Under the pieces are notes generated by a model, which ran no database searches, was not told the origin of the DNA, and was given only the letters and a program-made list of their open reading frames with translations. The translations under genes were made by a program, and so were the position numbers. Positions 7,174-15,268 of a stretch of 25,799 bases of DNA are shown here, in pieces. The stretch comes from Bacteroidales bacterium UBA5515 (GTDB lineage Bacteria > Bacteroidota > Bacteroidia > Bacteroidales > P3), in NCBI GenBank assembly GCA_002423895.1, contig DIOL01000002.1:29016-54814 (forward strand). Reading direction: 5' to 3'. Each line of letters opens with the position of its first letter. The first letter of the stretch is position 1.

Positions 7174-9834
7174 GTGAAACAAGAGAAAAAGAAAAAGACT
7201 ACAACTGACGATTTCAAAAAAGACATAAAGAAAAAACCAACAGAAAAAGAAAAGCCAATCCAAATGGCTTCTTCTGTGATTCATAGCGAAGTATTCGCAA
7301 GAGTATTAGGTACTTTCTTTGTGCTTTTATCTGTTTTTTTAGTCTTTTCCTTTATCTCTTTTTTTATTTCATGGACAATTGATTATAACATTGTCAAATC
7401 ATACTCTCCTCTCGATATTTTAATCGGGAATAAAGATATCAAAAATTGGGGTGGAGCAATTGGTGCTTTTCTATCCCATATAATGATAGTTGCGACTTTT
7501 GGAATTGCAGCTTTTGGATATGTACTTATATTTTCTTTAATAGGATTAAGACTATTTGGAATAAACATTCGCCAATTTTGGAGAATAATTATTTATACTC
7601 TTATAATTATGGTTTGGCTTTCTGCCATGATTGGGTATGTTATTTACTTCTTTAACTTTGATAATTATTTTGAATTAGCTGGAGTCGTTGGTATTTCGAT
7701 AAATTCTTGGTTTCATGCTTTTGCAGGTAAAATAGGAGCAGTAATTATACTTATTTTCTTCTCTATTATCCTTCCAATGCTTATGTTTGGAGTAAAATAT
7801 TCTTTTGTGGGTAAACTTTTTGAAAGAAAACCAAAAGAAAAAATTGAAACTATTGAAGCCCAATCAACAAAAGAGGAAATAATAATTGAAAAAGAAAGTA
7901 TTGAAAAGGAAGAAAAGAATATAGAAATTAAAGAAAAAGAAATTGAATCTAATGGTTTAGAGTTTGAAGTTAAGTCCTCCAAAATTGAAAGACAAGAAAT
8001 AAACAATATAGATGGATTAACCGATAAAGAAAAAGAAGAACTTCTTCAATTTGAAGTAAAAGCAAACACCAATAAATCAAATTCTCCTACTTCAAATCCA
8101 ATTCAAATTCAAACTCAATCTAATATACAACCTAACAATACTCCTTTTAGAGAAAAGGAAATTGAAATTAGCAATAAGAACATACCTAACAATTATTCTT
8201 CAACTAATGATAATGTTGACTTTGAAATAGGTACTTCTAATAATAATTTTAAGAAAGAAGAATTAGAAGCATTAGAAGATGATTTTGTTTTAGAACAAAA
8301 TATTAAAAGAAACGATATAAACACTACTTATGACCCTAAAGAAGACTTATCTTCTTTCATACTACCTTCAACAGAATTCTTAATCAATTATGAAGAAAAG
8401 AACATAGAAGTAAAACAGGAAGAACTTGTTGCCAACAAAGATAGGATTGTCAATACCTTAAAAAATTACAGTATTGATATTTCAAAGATTGTTGCAACAC
8501 CAGGACCAACAGTTACTCTATATGAAATTGTTCCTGCTCCAGGAATTAGAATTTCAAAGATTAAAAATCTTGAAGATGATATTGCTCTTAGTCTTTCTGC
8601 ACTTGGGATACGTATAATTGCACCTATTCCAGGAAGAGGAACAATTGGTATTGAAGTTCCAAATCAGCATCCTCAAGTTGTTTCAATGAAAACAATGCTT
8701 GAATCTCCTGAGTTTGTTAATTGTAAATATGAACTCCCAATTGCTATTGGTAAAACAATTTCAAATCTTCCTTATGTTGCTGACCTAACTAAAATGCCTC
8801 ACCTTTTAATGGCTGGAGCAACTGGACAAGGAAAATCTGTAGGATTAAATGCAATTATAACTTCTTTACTATACAAGAAACACCCTGCAGAATTAAAATT
8901 TGTAATGGTTGACCCTAAAAAGGTTGAACTATCACTTTATACTAAAATAGAAAGACATTATTTAGCCAAACTTCCCGATTCAGATGAAGCCATAATTACA
9001 GATACAAGAAAAGTTGTAAGAACGTTAAACTCTCTTTGCATTGAAATGGATCAAAGATATGATTTATTGAAGAATGCACAAGTAAAGAACATTAAGGAAT
9101 ATAATCCTAAATTTTGTTCAAAAAGACTTAATCCTGAAGAAGGACATCGCTATTTGCCATATATTGTTTTGGTTATTGATGAGTTTGCAGATTTGATAAT
9201 GACTGCAGGAAAAGAAATTGAAATGCCAATAGCTCGTTTAGCTCAATTAGCTCGTGCAGTTGGAATTCATCTTATTATTGCAACTCAACGTCCATCTGTT
9301 AATATTATTACTGGTATAATAAAAGCAAACTTCCCTGCAAGAGTAGCATTTAGAGTAACTTCTAAAATAGATTCAAGGACTATTCTTGATGCCTCTGGAG
9401 CCGACCAATTGATAGGTCGTGGAGATTTATTACTTTCTGTAAACAATGATATGATAAGAATTCAATGCGCTTTGATAGACACTCAAGAAATTGAACAAAT
9501 GGCAGAGTTTGTTGGAAATCAAAGAGGATATCCAGAAACCTTCCTTTTACCAGAATACATTGATGAAAACGCTGAACCGAACAAAGAGTTTGACCCAAGA
9601 CAAATAGACGATAAATTTGAAGAAGCAGCAAGAATTATTGTTGCACTTCAGCATGGCTCCACTTCAATCATTCAGCGTAAACTATCTCTTGGATATAATA
9701 GAGCTGGAAGAATAATTGACCAATTGGAAGCTGCAGGAATTGTTGGACCATTTGAAGGCTCTAAAGCAAGAGAAGTTAAAATTAAAACAGAGGTTGAACT
9801 TGACCAACTTTTACGAGAATATTTAGGAAAATAA
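7174..9834 (+). CDS. ftsK: DNA translocase FtsK/SpoIIIE
   Basis: Septal DNA pump that moves chromosome dimers and terminus DNA across the closing division site using ATP. In order: a basic lysine-rich tail (1-30), four hydrophobic segments (about 40-66, 92-120, 135-160, 188-208), a charged linker (about 210-400) dense in E, K, N and S, and the motor domain. Walker A GATGQGKS is at 548-555 and Walker B VIDEFADL at about 667-674, with the conserved IATQRP stretch after it. The C-terminal winged-helix gamma domain (SIIQRKLSLGYNRAGRIIDQLEAAGIVGP), which reads polar DNA motifs, is present. The total of 886 aa is normal for the family. The start is GTG at 7174, directly after an in-frame TAA; ATG at 7264 (residue 31) is the alternative. 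The lolA gene follows after 4 bp. Confidence 0.96.
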   Translation: MKQEKKKKTTTDDFKKDIKKKPTEKEKPIQMASSVIHSEVFARVLGTFFVLLSVFLVFSFISFFISWTIDYNIVKSYSPLDILIGNKDIKNWGGAIGAFLSHIMIVATFGIAAFGYVLIFSLIGLRLFGINIRQFWRIIIYTLIIMVWLSAMIGYVIYFFNFDNYFELAGVVGISINSWFHAFAGKIGAVIILIFFSIILPMLMFGVKYSFVGKLFERKPKEKIETIEAQSTKEEIIIEKESIEKEEKNIEIKEKEIESNGLEFEVKSSKIERQEINNIDGLTDKEKEELLQFEVKANTNKSNSPTSNPIQIQTQSNIQPNNTPFREKEIEISNKNIPNNYSSTNDNVDFEIGTSNNNFKKEELEALEDDFVLEQNIKRNDINTTYDPKEDLSSFILPSTEFLINYEEKNIEVKQEELVANKDRIVNTLKNYSIDISKIVATPGPTVTLYEIVPAPGIRISKIKNLEDDIALSLSALGIRIIAPIPGRGTIGIEVPNQHPQVVSMKTMLESPEFVNCKYELPIAIGKTISNLPYVADLTKMPHLLMAGATGQGKSVGLNAIITSLLYKKHPAELKFVMVDPKKVELSLYTKIERHYLAKLPDSDEAIITDTRKVVRTLNSLCIEMDQRYDLLKNAQVKNIKEYNPKFCSKRLNPEEGHRYLPYIVLVIDEFADLIMTAGKEIEMPIARLAQLARAVGIHLIIATQRPSVNIITGIIKANFPARVAFRVTSKIDSRTILDASGADQLIGRGDLLLSVNNDMIRIQCALIDTQEIEQMAEFVGNQRGYPETFLLPEYIDENAEPNKEFDPRQIDDKFEEAARIIVALQHGSTSIIQRKLSLGYNRAGRIIDQLEAAGIVGPFEGSKAREVKIKTEVELDQLLREYLGK

Positions 9835-9838
9835 GATT

Positions 9839-10480
9839 ATGAAAAGATTTGTTTTATTGTTATTCATATTAATTAATAGCATTGCTTTTTCTCAAACATC
9901 CATAAAAAATGGAGTTGTAATTGACTCAAAGGCTGAAAAGATTATTAATTCTGTTGCTCAAAAACTAAAATCAGAATCCCCTATTAGTATTTCATTCTCT
10001 TTTACAGAAAAAGGAGTAAAAACAAGTGGTCAAAAAGGAGAATTTTCTTTTAAAGGAAACAAGTATTTTGGAAATTTCTCAGGAAATAAGATTTTCTGTG
10101 ATGGAACATCTATTTGGATTTATCAGCAAGAAACAAATGAAGTAACTATAAATAGTGTTGAAGATTCACAAAACGAAATTCTTAATATCTCAAAGTTCAT
10201 TTCTGAGGCAAATTCTAAATTTCGTCCCAAACTAATTAGAGAAGAAAAAGGAAATTACATTATTGACCTTATACCAAAAACTAAATCGGAGTTTTCAAAA
10301 GTAAGGCTTAAAACAAATGTTAAAACTAATAGAATCTCTTCAATTGAAGTAAACTATCGCTCTTCAAAATCCTATACTTATAGTATAACAAATTACAAAA
10401 CAAAAGTTCCTTTGAAAGATAGCAATTTTGTATTCAATAAAAAGAACTATCCAAATGCAAATGTTGTTGATTTAAGATAA
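9839..10480 (+). CDS. lolA: LolA-like outer-membrane lipoprotein carrier
   Basis: A 213-aa periplasmic chaperone that would carry lipoproteins from the inner to the outer membrane. A signal peptide spans 1-19 (KR, hydrophobic core, cleavage after AFSQ). The mature protein has the LolA-type run of antiparallel strands: ISISFSFTEKGVKTSGQKGEFSFKGNKYFG, an IFCDGTSIWIYQQETNEVTI segment typical of LolA, and a C-terminal KVPLKDSNFVFNKKNYPNANVVDLR ending. It starts 4 bp after ftsK, an order common in bacteria. The 3' end converges with the NlpC/P60 gene across a 22-bp gap with no convincing terminator. Confidence 0.88.
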   Translation: MKRFVLLLFILINSIAFSQTSIKNGVVIDSKAEKIINSVAQKLKSESPISISFSFTEKGVKTSGQKGEFSFKGNKYFGNFSGNKIFCDGTSIWIYQQETNEVTINSVEDSQNEILNISKFISEANSKFRPKLIREEKGNYIIDLIPKTKSEFSKVRLKTNVKTNRISSIEVNYRSSKSYTYSITNYKTKVPLKDSNFVFNKKNYPNANVVDLR

Positions 10481-10502
10481 AGGAAAGAAACACTTTTACC
10501 TT

Positions 10503-11060
10503 TTAGTTTTTACCTTTTAACTTCTTTAATTTAGGGTGTCTTCCTCCCCTATAGTAATATTTTACCCAATACTTATCGTTTAAACTTGAGATAACAACAC
10601 CTTGAGAAGTTGAGGTATGCACAAAAGTATTGTCTTTTAAATAGATTCCAACATGACTTACTTTCTTGCTCTTATTTTTAAAGAAAACCAAATCGCCTTC
10701 CTTAAGAGAAGATTTCGATTCTATTGGTTCCAGAGCTTTCTCCATTTCAGCAGCAGTTCTAGGAAGCATTATCCCATAAACATCCTTATATACATTCTGC
10801 ACAAAACCGCTACAATCAACACCTTTCTTTGTTGTCCCTCCCATTACATGAGGAGTTCCTAACCAACTTTCATAATAATTAGCCAATGTTTTATTTTCTA
10901 TCTTAACCTCTTCCTTCTTTATTGGCTTTGAAGTATCTCTTTCGTTGTCAAATTCAATTTCCCAAGCTGTTTCTTCATTAGAAGGTTTCTTTAATAAAGA
11001 GCAACTTGAAATTGAAAGAGTAGAAATTAGTAATATTATATATAAGTATTGTTTCTTCAT
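10503..11060 (-). CDS. NlpC/P60 family lipoprotein (cell-wall peptidase)
   Basis: A 185-aa envelope lipoprotein of the C40 cysteine-peptidase family, whose members cleave peptide stems of peptidoglycan. The signal peptide ends in the lipobox SISSC with lipidated Cys20. A linker of about 45 charged residues follows. The catalytic domain holds the active-site VDCSGF motif (Cys83), then LPRTAAEM, LKEGDLVFF, His136 in SHVGIY and a third polar residue, probably His148 in FVHTSTS. These are the expected Cys-His-His positions. It lies 38 bp downstream of the DUF4932 gene with no promoter box between them, so the two are probably one transcript. It could be Spr/MepS-like, but its substrate is not determined. 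Confidence 0.9.
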   Translation of the reverse strand: MKKQYLYIILLISTLSISSCSLLKKPSNEETAWEIEFDNERDTSKPIKKEEVKIENKTLANYYESWLGTPHVMGGTTKKGVDCSGFVQNVYKDVYGIMLPRTAAEMEKALEPIESKSSLKEGDLVFFKNKSKKVSHVGIYLKDNTFVHTSTSQGVVISSLNDKYWVKYYYRGGRHPKLKKLKGKN

Positions 11061-11098
11061 TTTTTAAAGCTATCTAATGTGAATTAAAAGTATCTTGA

Positions 11099-12529
11099 TT
11101 ATTTACCTGTTTTAAAGTCTAAGTAGAATGTTTTATTTCTATCTCCTTGTTTCCCTTTTGAATCATAAAAGAATCTATATGGAAATGAAAGAGAGTATTC
11201 TTTATTTGGCTCTAACTCAACATCCAGTACCCATTCTTTCTTTGTCTCATTATTCCAATTTGCAGTAATAACTTTTGGTAAATATGATGCATGGGATTTT
11301 CTTCCCCAACTAATTCCATTACATCCAGTATTCATTTCTCTATTAAACTTTATAACAATTTTTTTTGTTTGAGGAGAAACATTCTCTTGTCCATCTTTTA
11401 TCGATATTTTTATAGTAAAATCTGAATAATAATTCTTTATAGCCTTTTTTAACTTCCTTGCATTGATTTTGTTGAATTGATTTGCAAATTCAGGCATGAA
11501 AGAGTCAAAATTTGGATATTTAGAACGTTCTTTTGAATAATTATCAAAAGCCTGATAAACATCTCTAATGCAGAAAAAACTTCTACCTTCTTCTTCTTTA
11601 AAAAGACTTTCCAGATCTATCTTTGTATTATCAGCAAGATATTTTATTGCCGCTGCTCTTACAAATGTTTCATTCATCATATAAACAGGACTAGGATAAG
11701 CTTGATTGCTCATATCCACATCAACTAATTTATAAATTTTCTCTGAATTCTTTTCTATTAAATCCCAATGTTTCTCAACTATAGGATTACAATAGCTATG
11801 ATTAAATTCATGAATTAAGGTTTGAATAATATAAATTGATGTTTTCTTATTAATAGTCATAGTACTGTCATATATCCAAGAACCCATAATAGAATAAACA
11901 TCTTCATCTGAGTTTTTATATGTCAATTTAGGACCATAATTATTAGGACCACTTATTGGAGAAATAATGACTGAGAAATTATTATTACTTTTTTGAGAAT
12001 AGAAACTATCGAACCAAGATAAATTAACTTCATTAATTAATGGTTTAAATCCTTCTTCCAATTTGGAGTAGAAATCAAAATTCTTATTATAGAACTCTTT
12101 AAAATTAGTCTTGAAATAGAAATCATTTAATAGTAAAAGAAAATGTTCTGCAATCTCTTTTGTCCATCTATTATCATGCTCCCAAATATTATATTGAATA
12201 TTTGTATTGAATCTTAAGCTATCCTTAATAGTTAAATTTATTGCATAAGACATTGGAGCATCATATCCTATCCCTCTTTCTTGTTTTAAATATTTTGCAT
12301 AAGAAAATACACTATCTTTTAAATAAGGTCTAAAGTATTCTTCAATATTATTAGTGAACTCTTTAAATAAAATTGAACGCTTATACTCATCATAATCTGC
12401 TAAATAACAAACCACACCAAGAAGTTCAGTTCTTTCATCAACCTTAACGTCTAATGTTTTGTTTTGAGAAAACAATGATGGCAATAAGAGTAAAGTGAAT
12501 ACGAATAAGGAAATTAATTTTTTCATCAT
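11099..12529 (-). CDS. DUF4932 protein, secreted metalloprotease-like
   Basis: About 476 aa when read from the ATG at 12529; an in-frame ATG at 12547 would add six residues before the same signal peptide. The N-terminus MMKKLISLFVFTLLLLPSLFSQ is an export signal. The central domain contains HEFNH (residues 240-244 from this start), a variant of the HExxH zinc motif, inside a long helix (YIIQTLIHEFNHSYC). A later ETFVRAAAIKYL helix has a glutamate that could be the third ligand. This fits the DUF4932 family of presumed metalloproteases. The last ~100 residues look like an Ig-like fold (KISIKDGQENVSPQTKKIVIKFNREM, then VLDVELEPNKEYSLSF). The substrate is unknown. The pairing with an NlpC/P60 lipoprotein hints at envelope remodelling, as inference. 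Confidence 0.8.
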   Translation of the reverse strand: MMKKLISLFVFTLLLLPSLFSQNKTLDVKVDERTELLGVVCYLADYDEYKRSILFKEFTNNIEEYFRPYLKDSVFSYAKYLKQERGIGYDAPMSYAINLTIKDSLRFNTNIQYNIWEHDNRWTKEIAEHFLLLLNDFYFKTNFKEFYNKNFDFYSKLEEGFKPLINEVNLSWFDSFYSQKSNNNFSVIISPISGPNNYGPKLTYKNSDEDVYSIMGSWIYDSTMTINKKTSIYIIQTLIHEFNHSYCNPIVEKHWDLIEKNSEKIYKLVDVDMSNQAYPSPVYMMNETFVRAAAIKYLADNTKIDLESLFKEEEGRSFFCIRDVYQAFDNYSKERSKYPNFDSFMPEFANQFNKINARKLKKAIKNYYSDFTIKISIKDGQENVSPQTKKIVIKFNREMNTGCNGISWGRKSHASYLPKVITANWNNETKKEWVLDVELEPNKEYSLSFPYRFFYDSKGKQGDRNKTFYLDFKTGK

Positions 12530-12575
12530 AGTATATTTTAAAGACATACAATAAGTACATTCATTTTTTATTTTG

Positions 12576-12583
12576 CAAACTTA
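12576..12583 (-). promoter_or_regulatory. Bacteroidetes -7 box for the DUF4932-NlpC pair
   Basis: On the minus strand TAAGTTTG matches TAnnTTTG, 28 bp before the ATG at 12547 and 46 bp before the one at 12529. No clear -33 TTTG is visible. Confidence 0.55.
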
Positions 12584-12756
12584 CAATTAAAATTATAAAT
12601 TAAATAGCTTATTTGAAATTATTTCAAATCCAATCTTTACTAATAAGAATAATTATATATTCTACAATTAGTTGGAAATAATAACATGAGCATAATAAAA
12701 TAAAAGTTATTATTTAGTCTTTATAAATTCTATTTTTCCGTAGAATATATTGATAG

Positions 12757-12908
12757 AAAATAAAACCTTATTTCAGCAAAATAAAACGAAGAAAGAATTT
12801 ACTAAAGTAAAGAAAGAAAAAATTAAAGTAAGGAGTTAGTAAAATAAAATAACGAGTTATAAAAGCTCAATCAAAATCGAAATTATATCAATCAAAAATA
12901 AAAATATA
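12757..12908. repeat. Degenerate 21-bp phased repeat array
   Basis: At least five short motifs each occur twice exactly 21 bp apart: AAAATAAAAC at 12757 and 12778, GAAAGAA at 12791 and 12812, TAAAGTAA at 12803 and 12824, GAGTTA at 12833 and 12854, and TCAATCAAAA at 12867 and 12888. A further near-copy, AAAATAAAAT at 12841, is 63 bp (three periods) from 12778. By hand count, 21-bp units match at 16/21 (12791 vs 12812), 13/21 (12833 vs 12854) and 17/21 (12867 vs 12888). The gap 12548-13028 contains no ORF. The array occupies its middle, upstream of the DUF4932 promoter and downstream of yitT. Confidence 0.75.
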
Positions 12909-12934
12909 ACTGATATATTTTTCATTATGATTGA
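12888..12934. repeat. 47-bp interrupted palindrome at the end of the 21-bp array
   Basis: TCAATCA (12888-12894) is inverted as TGATTGA (12928-12934). Inside it, AAAAATATA (12900-12908) pairs with TATATTTTT (12914-12922) around the loop ACTGA. The two stems are separated by an unpaired 5+5 internal loop. The outer arm is the last copy of the array motif TCAATCA. Confidence 0.5.
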
Positions 12935-12955
12935 CTTTTTTTCAATAAAGTCAAT
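12930..12955 (-). terminator. Secondary hairpin downstream of yitT
   Basis: ATTGACTTT (12930-12938) pairs with AAAGTCAAT (12947-12955) around an 8-nt loop. It is a possible back-up terminator beyond the main one at 12971-13008. It shares five bases with the neighbouring palindrome, so the two folds exclude each other. Confidence 0.4.
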
Positions 12956-12970
12956 GGAATCTCATAAATA

Positions 12971-13008
12971 ACAAAAGGATATAAAGTTTGCACTTTATAT
13001 CCTTTTGT
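12971..13008 (-). terminator. Main terminator of yitT
   Basis: A perfect 17-bp stem (12971-12987 with 12992-13008) around the loop TTGC begins 20 bp past the yitT stop. On the minus strand the second arm ends CCTTTTGT and is followed by TATTTATG, so the T-tract is partly inside the stem. Confidence 0.8.
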
Positions 13009-13028
13009 TTATTATAAATTACTTACTA

Positions 13029-13958
13029 TTAATTTGCTTGAATTTCTTTGAAACCCTTACCTAAAATTTCACTGCTATCAACAACATTAATAAAAGCATT
13101 AGGATCAATACCTTTTATTCCTTCTTTAAGTTTGACAAATTCAGTTCTTGAAACAGTAGTATAGATTATTTTTCTTTCTGTTCCTTGATACATTCCCATA
13201 CAATTAATGCAAGTTCCACCACGATTCAAATCATTAAGAATTGCATTTCTAACATCATCATATTTATCACTGACAATAAAAACTGTCTTATAAGTCTTAA
13301 GTCCATCTATCACCATATCAATTATCTTACTTTCAATAACAATCAACAGTATTGAGTAAATAGGTAATCGGAATTGACCAAAAGCGAATAAGGTTGTTAG
13401 AGTAATTGTTGAGTCAACAATTAAAACAAGTGTTCCAAGAGATATTTTAGTATATTTATTTAATATCATTGCTATAATATCGCTTCCTCCAGAAGTAGCT
13501 CCTGATTTAAAAATCATACCAATGGCTAATCCATAAATAAGCCCAGCAACTAATGTATTTAAGAAATAGTCAGGAACGAAATTCAATTGACCAGGTAGAG
13601 CATCTGCAATAAATCCATCATGAATTACTGGATTATATCCCCAAGTTGATTCTAATAACCACACAAAACCTAAAATCAAAAAAGTTGAAACAACTGTTTT
13701 AATTCCAAATTTTGGGCCTAAAATCCAAGTTCCAATTAATAGAAGAGGAATATCCATACAAAAAGCATAGTAGCTAATTTTCCAAGGCCAAAGTGTGTTG
13801 AACACATTGGCAAGACCATAAGTTCCGCCAGGAGCCAAGCGATATGGGTTAACAAACATTACATCTCCGGCAGCAAATAAGAAGCTACCAACCAGAATAA
13901 GAGCATATGCCTTAATCCATTGTTTTGAAAACAATTTTTCATTCTTTTGTGTCGTCAT
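13029..13958 (-). CDS. YitT family membrane protein (DUF2179)
   Basis: A 309-aa inner-membrane protein. The N-terminal ~200 residues have five or six hydrophobic segments, starting with AYALILVGSFLFAAGDVMFVNPYRLAPGGTYGLA, the conserved opening of the YitT_membrane domain. GLIYGLAIGMIFKSGATSGGSDIIAMIL is another family landmark. The C-terminal ~85 residues form the soluble DUF2179 domain (YKTVFIVSDKYDDVRNAILNDLNRGGT, then KIIYTTVSRTEFVKLKEGIKGIDPNAFINVVDSSEILG). The biochemical function of the family is not established; transport or regulation has been suggested. It is monocistronic, with its own promoter and a strong terminator. Confidence 0.9.
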   Translation of the reverse strand: MTTQKNEKLFSKQWIKAYALILVGSFLFAAGDVMFVNPYRLAPGGTYGLANVFNTLWPWKISYYAFCMDIPLLLIGTWILGPKFGIKTVVSTFLILGFVWLLESTWGYNPVIHDGFIADALPGQLNFVPDYFLNTLVAGLIYGLAIGMIFKSGATSGGSDIIAMILNKYTKISLGTLVLIVDSTITLTTLFAFGQFRLPIYSILLIVIESKIIDMVIDGLKTYKTVFIVSDKYDDVRNAILNDLNRGGTCINCMGMYQGTERKIIYTTVSRTEFVKLKEGIKGIDPNAFINVVDSSEILGKGFKEIQAN

Positions 13959-13993
13959 ATTTCTTTAATCGTATTTATTGATTTAAAAGTTTG

Positions 13994-14023
13994 CAAAGAT
14001 AGTAAAAAAACCAGAGAGCCAAA
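13994..14023 (-). promoter_or_regulatory. Bacteroidetes promoter of yitT
   Basis: On the minus strand TTTG (complement of 14020-14023) and TATCTTTG (complement of 13994-14001) are separated by 18 bp. The -7 box is 35 bp before the ATG at 13958. Confidence 0.75.
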
Positions 14024-14042
14024 TTCTAAGGCATTATTGAGC

Positions 14043-14065
14043 GAAAATTACTCCGGTTAATTTTC
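14043..14065. promoter_or_regulatory. Inverted repeat between divergent yitT and porin genes
   Basis: GAAAATTA (14043-14050) and TAATTTTC (14058-14065) flank CTCCGGT. It lies just upstream of the yitT -33 element and about 107 bp before the porin -7 box. It could be an operator for a dimeric regulator, but the arms are AT-rich and chance is possible. Confidence 0.3.
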
Positions 14066-14171
14066 ATTAAACAACAATCAGTCTTATTTAATATAGAATA
14101 AGCTTTTAACCTATATTGCTACTATGAAAGGAGATTAATTCAAAATATGTTTTTAATTTAAAGATAAGTAT

Positions 14172-14179
14172 TATCTTTG
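14172..14179 (+). promoter_or_regulatory. Bacteroidetes -7 box of the porin-transporter operon
   Basis: TATCTTTG followed by CACC lies 33 bp before the GTG at 14213, giving a leader of about 27 nt. No good -33 element is seen. Confidence 0.65.
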
Positions 14180-14212
14180 CACCGTTTTTTAAGCAAGAAA
14201 AATTAATTAGAC

Positions 14213-15247
14213 GTGAGAAAGATTTGCACCTTATTATTATTAATCAATTTATTACCTTTATTTTCATTTTCCCAAGATATAAACCCAAAAGTTAGATTAA
14301 AATTCGATGCACGATGTGATTTTGAAACTTGGGTTCCAACAAACAAAGACTCCAACACCGTTTCAAGTATTAATGGGAAGTATTTTAACATTATTGTTGA
14401 TGGAGAAATTAACGAAAAATTTTCATACAACTATCGTCAGCGTTTTTCAATAAATGCAGTTGATAATTTTCAATTGGCAGGTAAAGAAAACATGAGTAAT
14501 TTTCATTCCATTGATTGGGCTTATTTAAATTATAAAATGAATGATGCCTTAACTCTTTCTGCAGGGAAGCAAGTTGTAATGATTGGAGGATGGGAATATG
14601 ATTATGCTCCAATTGATCAATATTTTTGGTCAAATTTCTGGAATAATGTTTATTGTTATGAACTTGGAGCTATGATTAACTATACAAGTCCAAACAAAAA
14701 TCATAATATTGGATTCCAAATATCCAACTCTCCTTTCTCAACCAAAAACTTTTCAAGTCTATATTCATATAATTTGATTTGGTATGGCAATATGGACTGG
14801 TTTAAAACCATCTATTCAACAAATATGGTTGAATATGAAAAAGGACATTTCATTAACTATATAGTTTTGGGGAACAAGTTCAACATTGGCAACTTTTCTT
14901 TGGAACTTGATTTAATGAATAGAGCTTCATCTGAGCAAAGCAATTTCTTTTCCGACTATTCCATTATTGGAAATGGAATTTATAATATAAATAAGAAGTT
15001 AAGAGTATTTGCTAAAGCTGGGTACGACCAAAACAAAGCACAAAATCCTCATGAATTATTTGTTTATGATAGATATGTTTTCCCTGGAACAGAATATTTA
15101 TTTTATGGAATTGGATTGGAATATTTCCCTATAAAAGACAAAAAAGATGTTCGTATTCATGCCTATTGGGCAAGTAATAATGCTGATGTACAATACAACA
15201 CATTTAATATTGGTCTTCGTTGGCAAATGAAAGTATTAGAAAGATAA
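14213..15247 (+). CDS. Outer-membrane porin, phosphate-selective porin O/P-like
   Basis: A 344-aa beta-barrel protein. The signal peptide covers about 1-20 (RK, leucine-rich core, cleavage after FSFSQ). The mature part is a chain of amphipathic strands with aromatic girdles, such as FNIIVDGEINEKFSYNYRQRF, SIDWAYLNYKMNDALTLSAGKQ and LFYGIGLEYFPIKD. The AYLNY...LTLSAGKQ pattern is typical of the porin O/P family. The last strand (YNTFNIGLRWQMKVL) is followed by a short ER tail. The start is GTG: no ATG lies upstream, and the signal peptide begins at this codon. A Gate-domain transporter gene follows after 21 bp, suggesting one import route across both membranes. The solute is not determined; the phosphate label is only the family name. 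Confidence 0.8.
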   Translation: MRKICTLLLLINLLPLFSFSQDINPKVRLKFDARCDFETWVPTNKDSNTVSSINGKYFNIIVDGEINEKFSYNYRQRFSINAVDNFQLAGKENMSNFHSIDWAYLNYKMNDALTLSAGKQVVMIGGWEYDYAPIDQYFWSNFWNNVYCYELGAMINYTSPNKNHNIGFQISNSPFSTKNFSSLYSYNLIWYGNMDWFKTIYSTNMVEYEKGHFINYIVLGNKFNIGNFSLELDLMNRASSEQSNFFSDYSIIGNGIYNINKKLRVFAKAGYDQNKAQNPHELFVYDRYVFPGTEYLFYGIGLEYFPIKDKKDVRIHAYWASNNADVQYNTFNIGLRWQMKVLER

Positions 15248-15268
15248 TAATTGAATAAAATATAAATT

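Noticed and set aside
7713..8006. 97-aa minus strand ORF
   Set aside because: It is a serine/isoleucine-rich shadow of the ftsK glutamate/lysine linker.
10481..10502. Terminator between lolA and the NlpC/P60 gene
   Set aside because: Only a loose TAAAGG/CCTTT complementarity with mismatches; no stable stem or T-tract.
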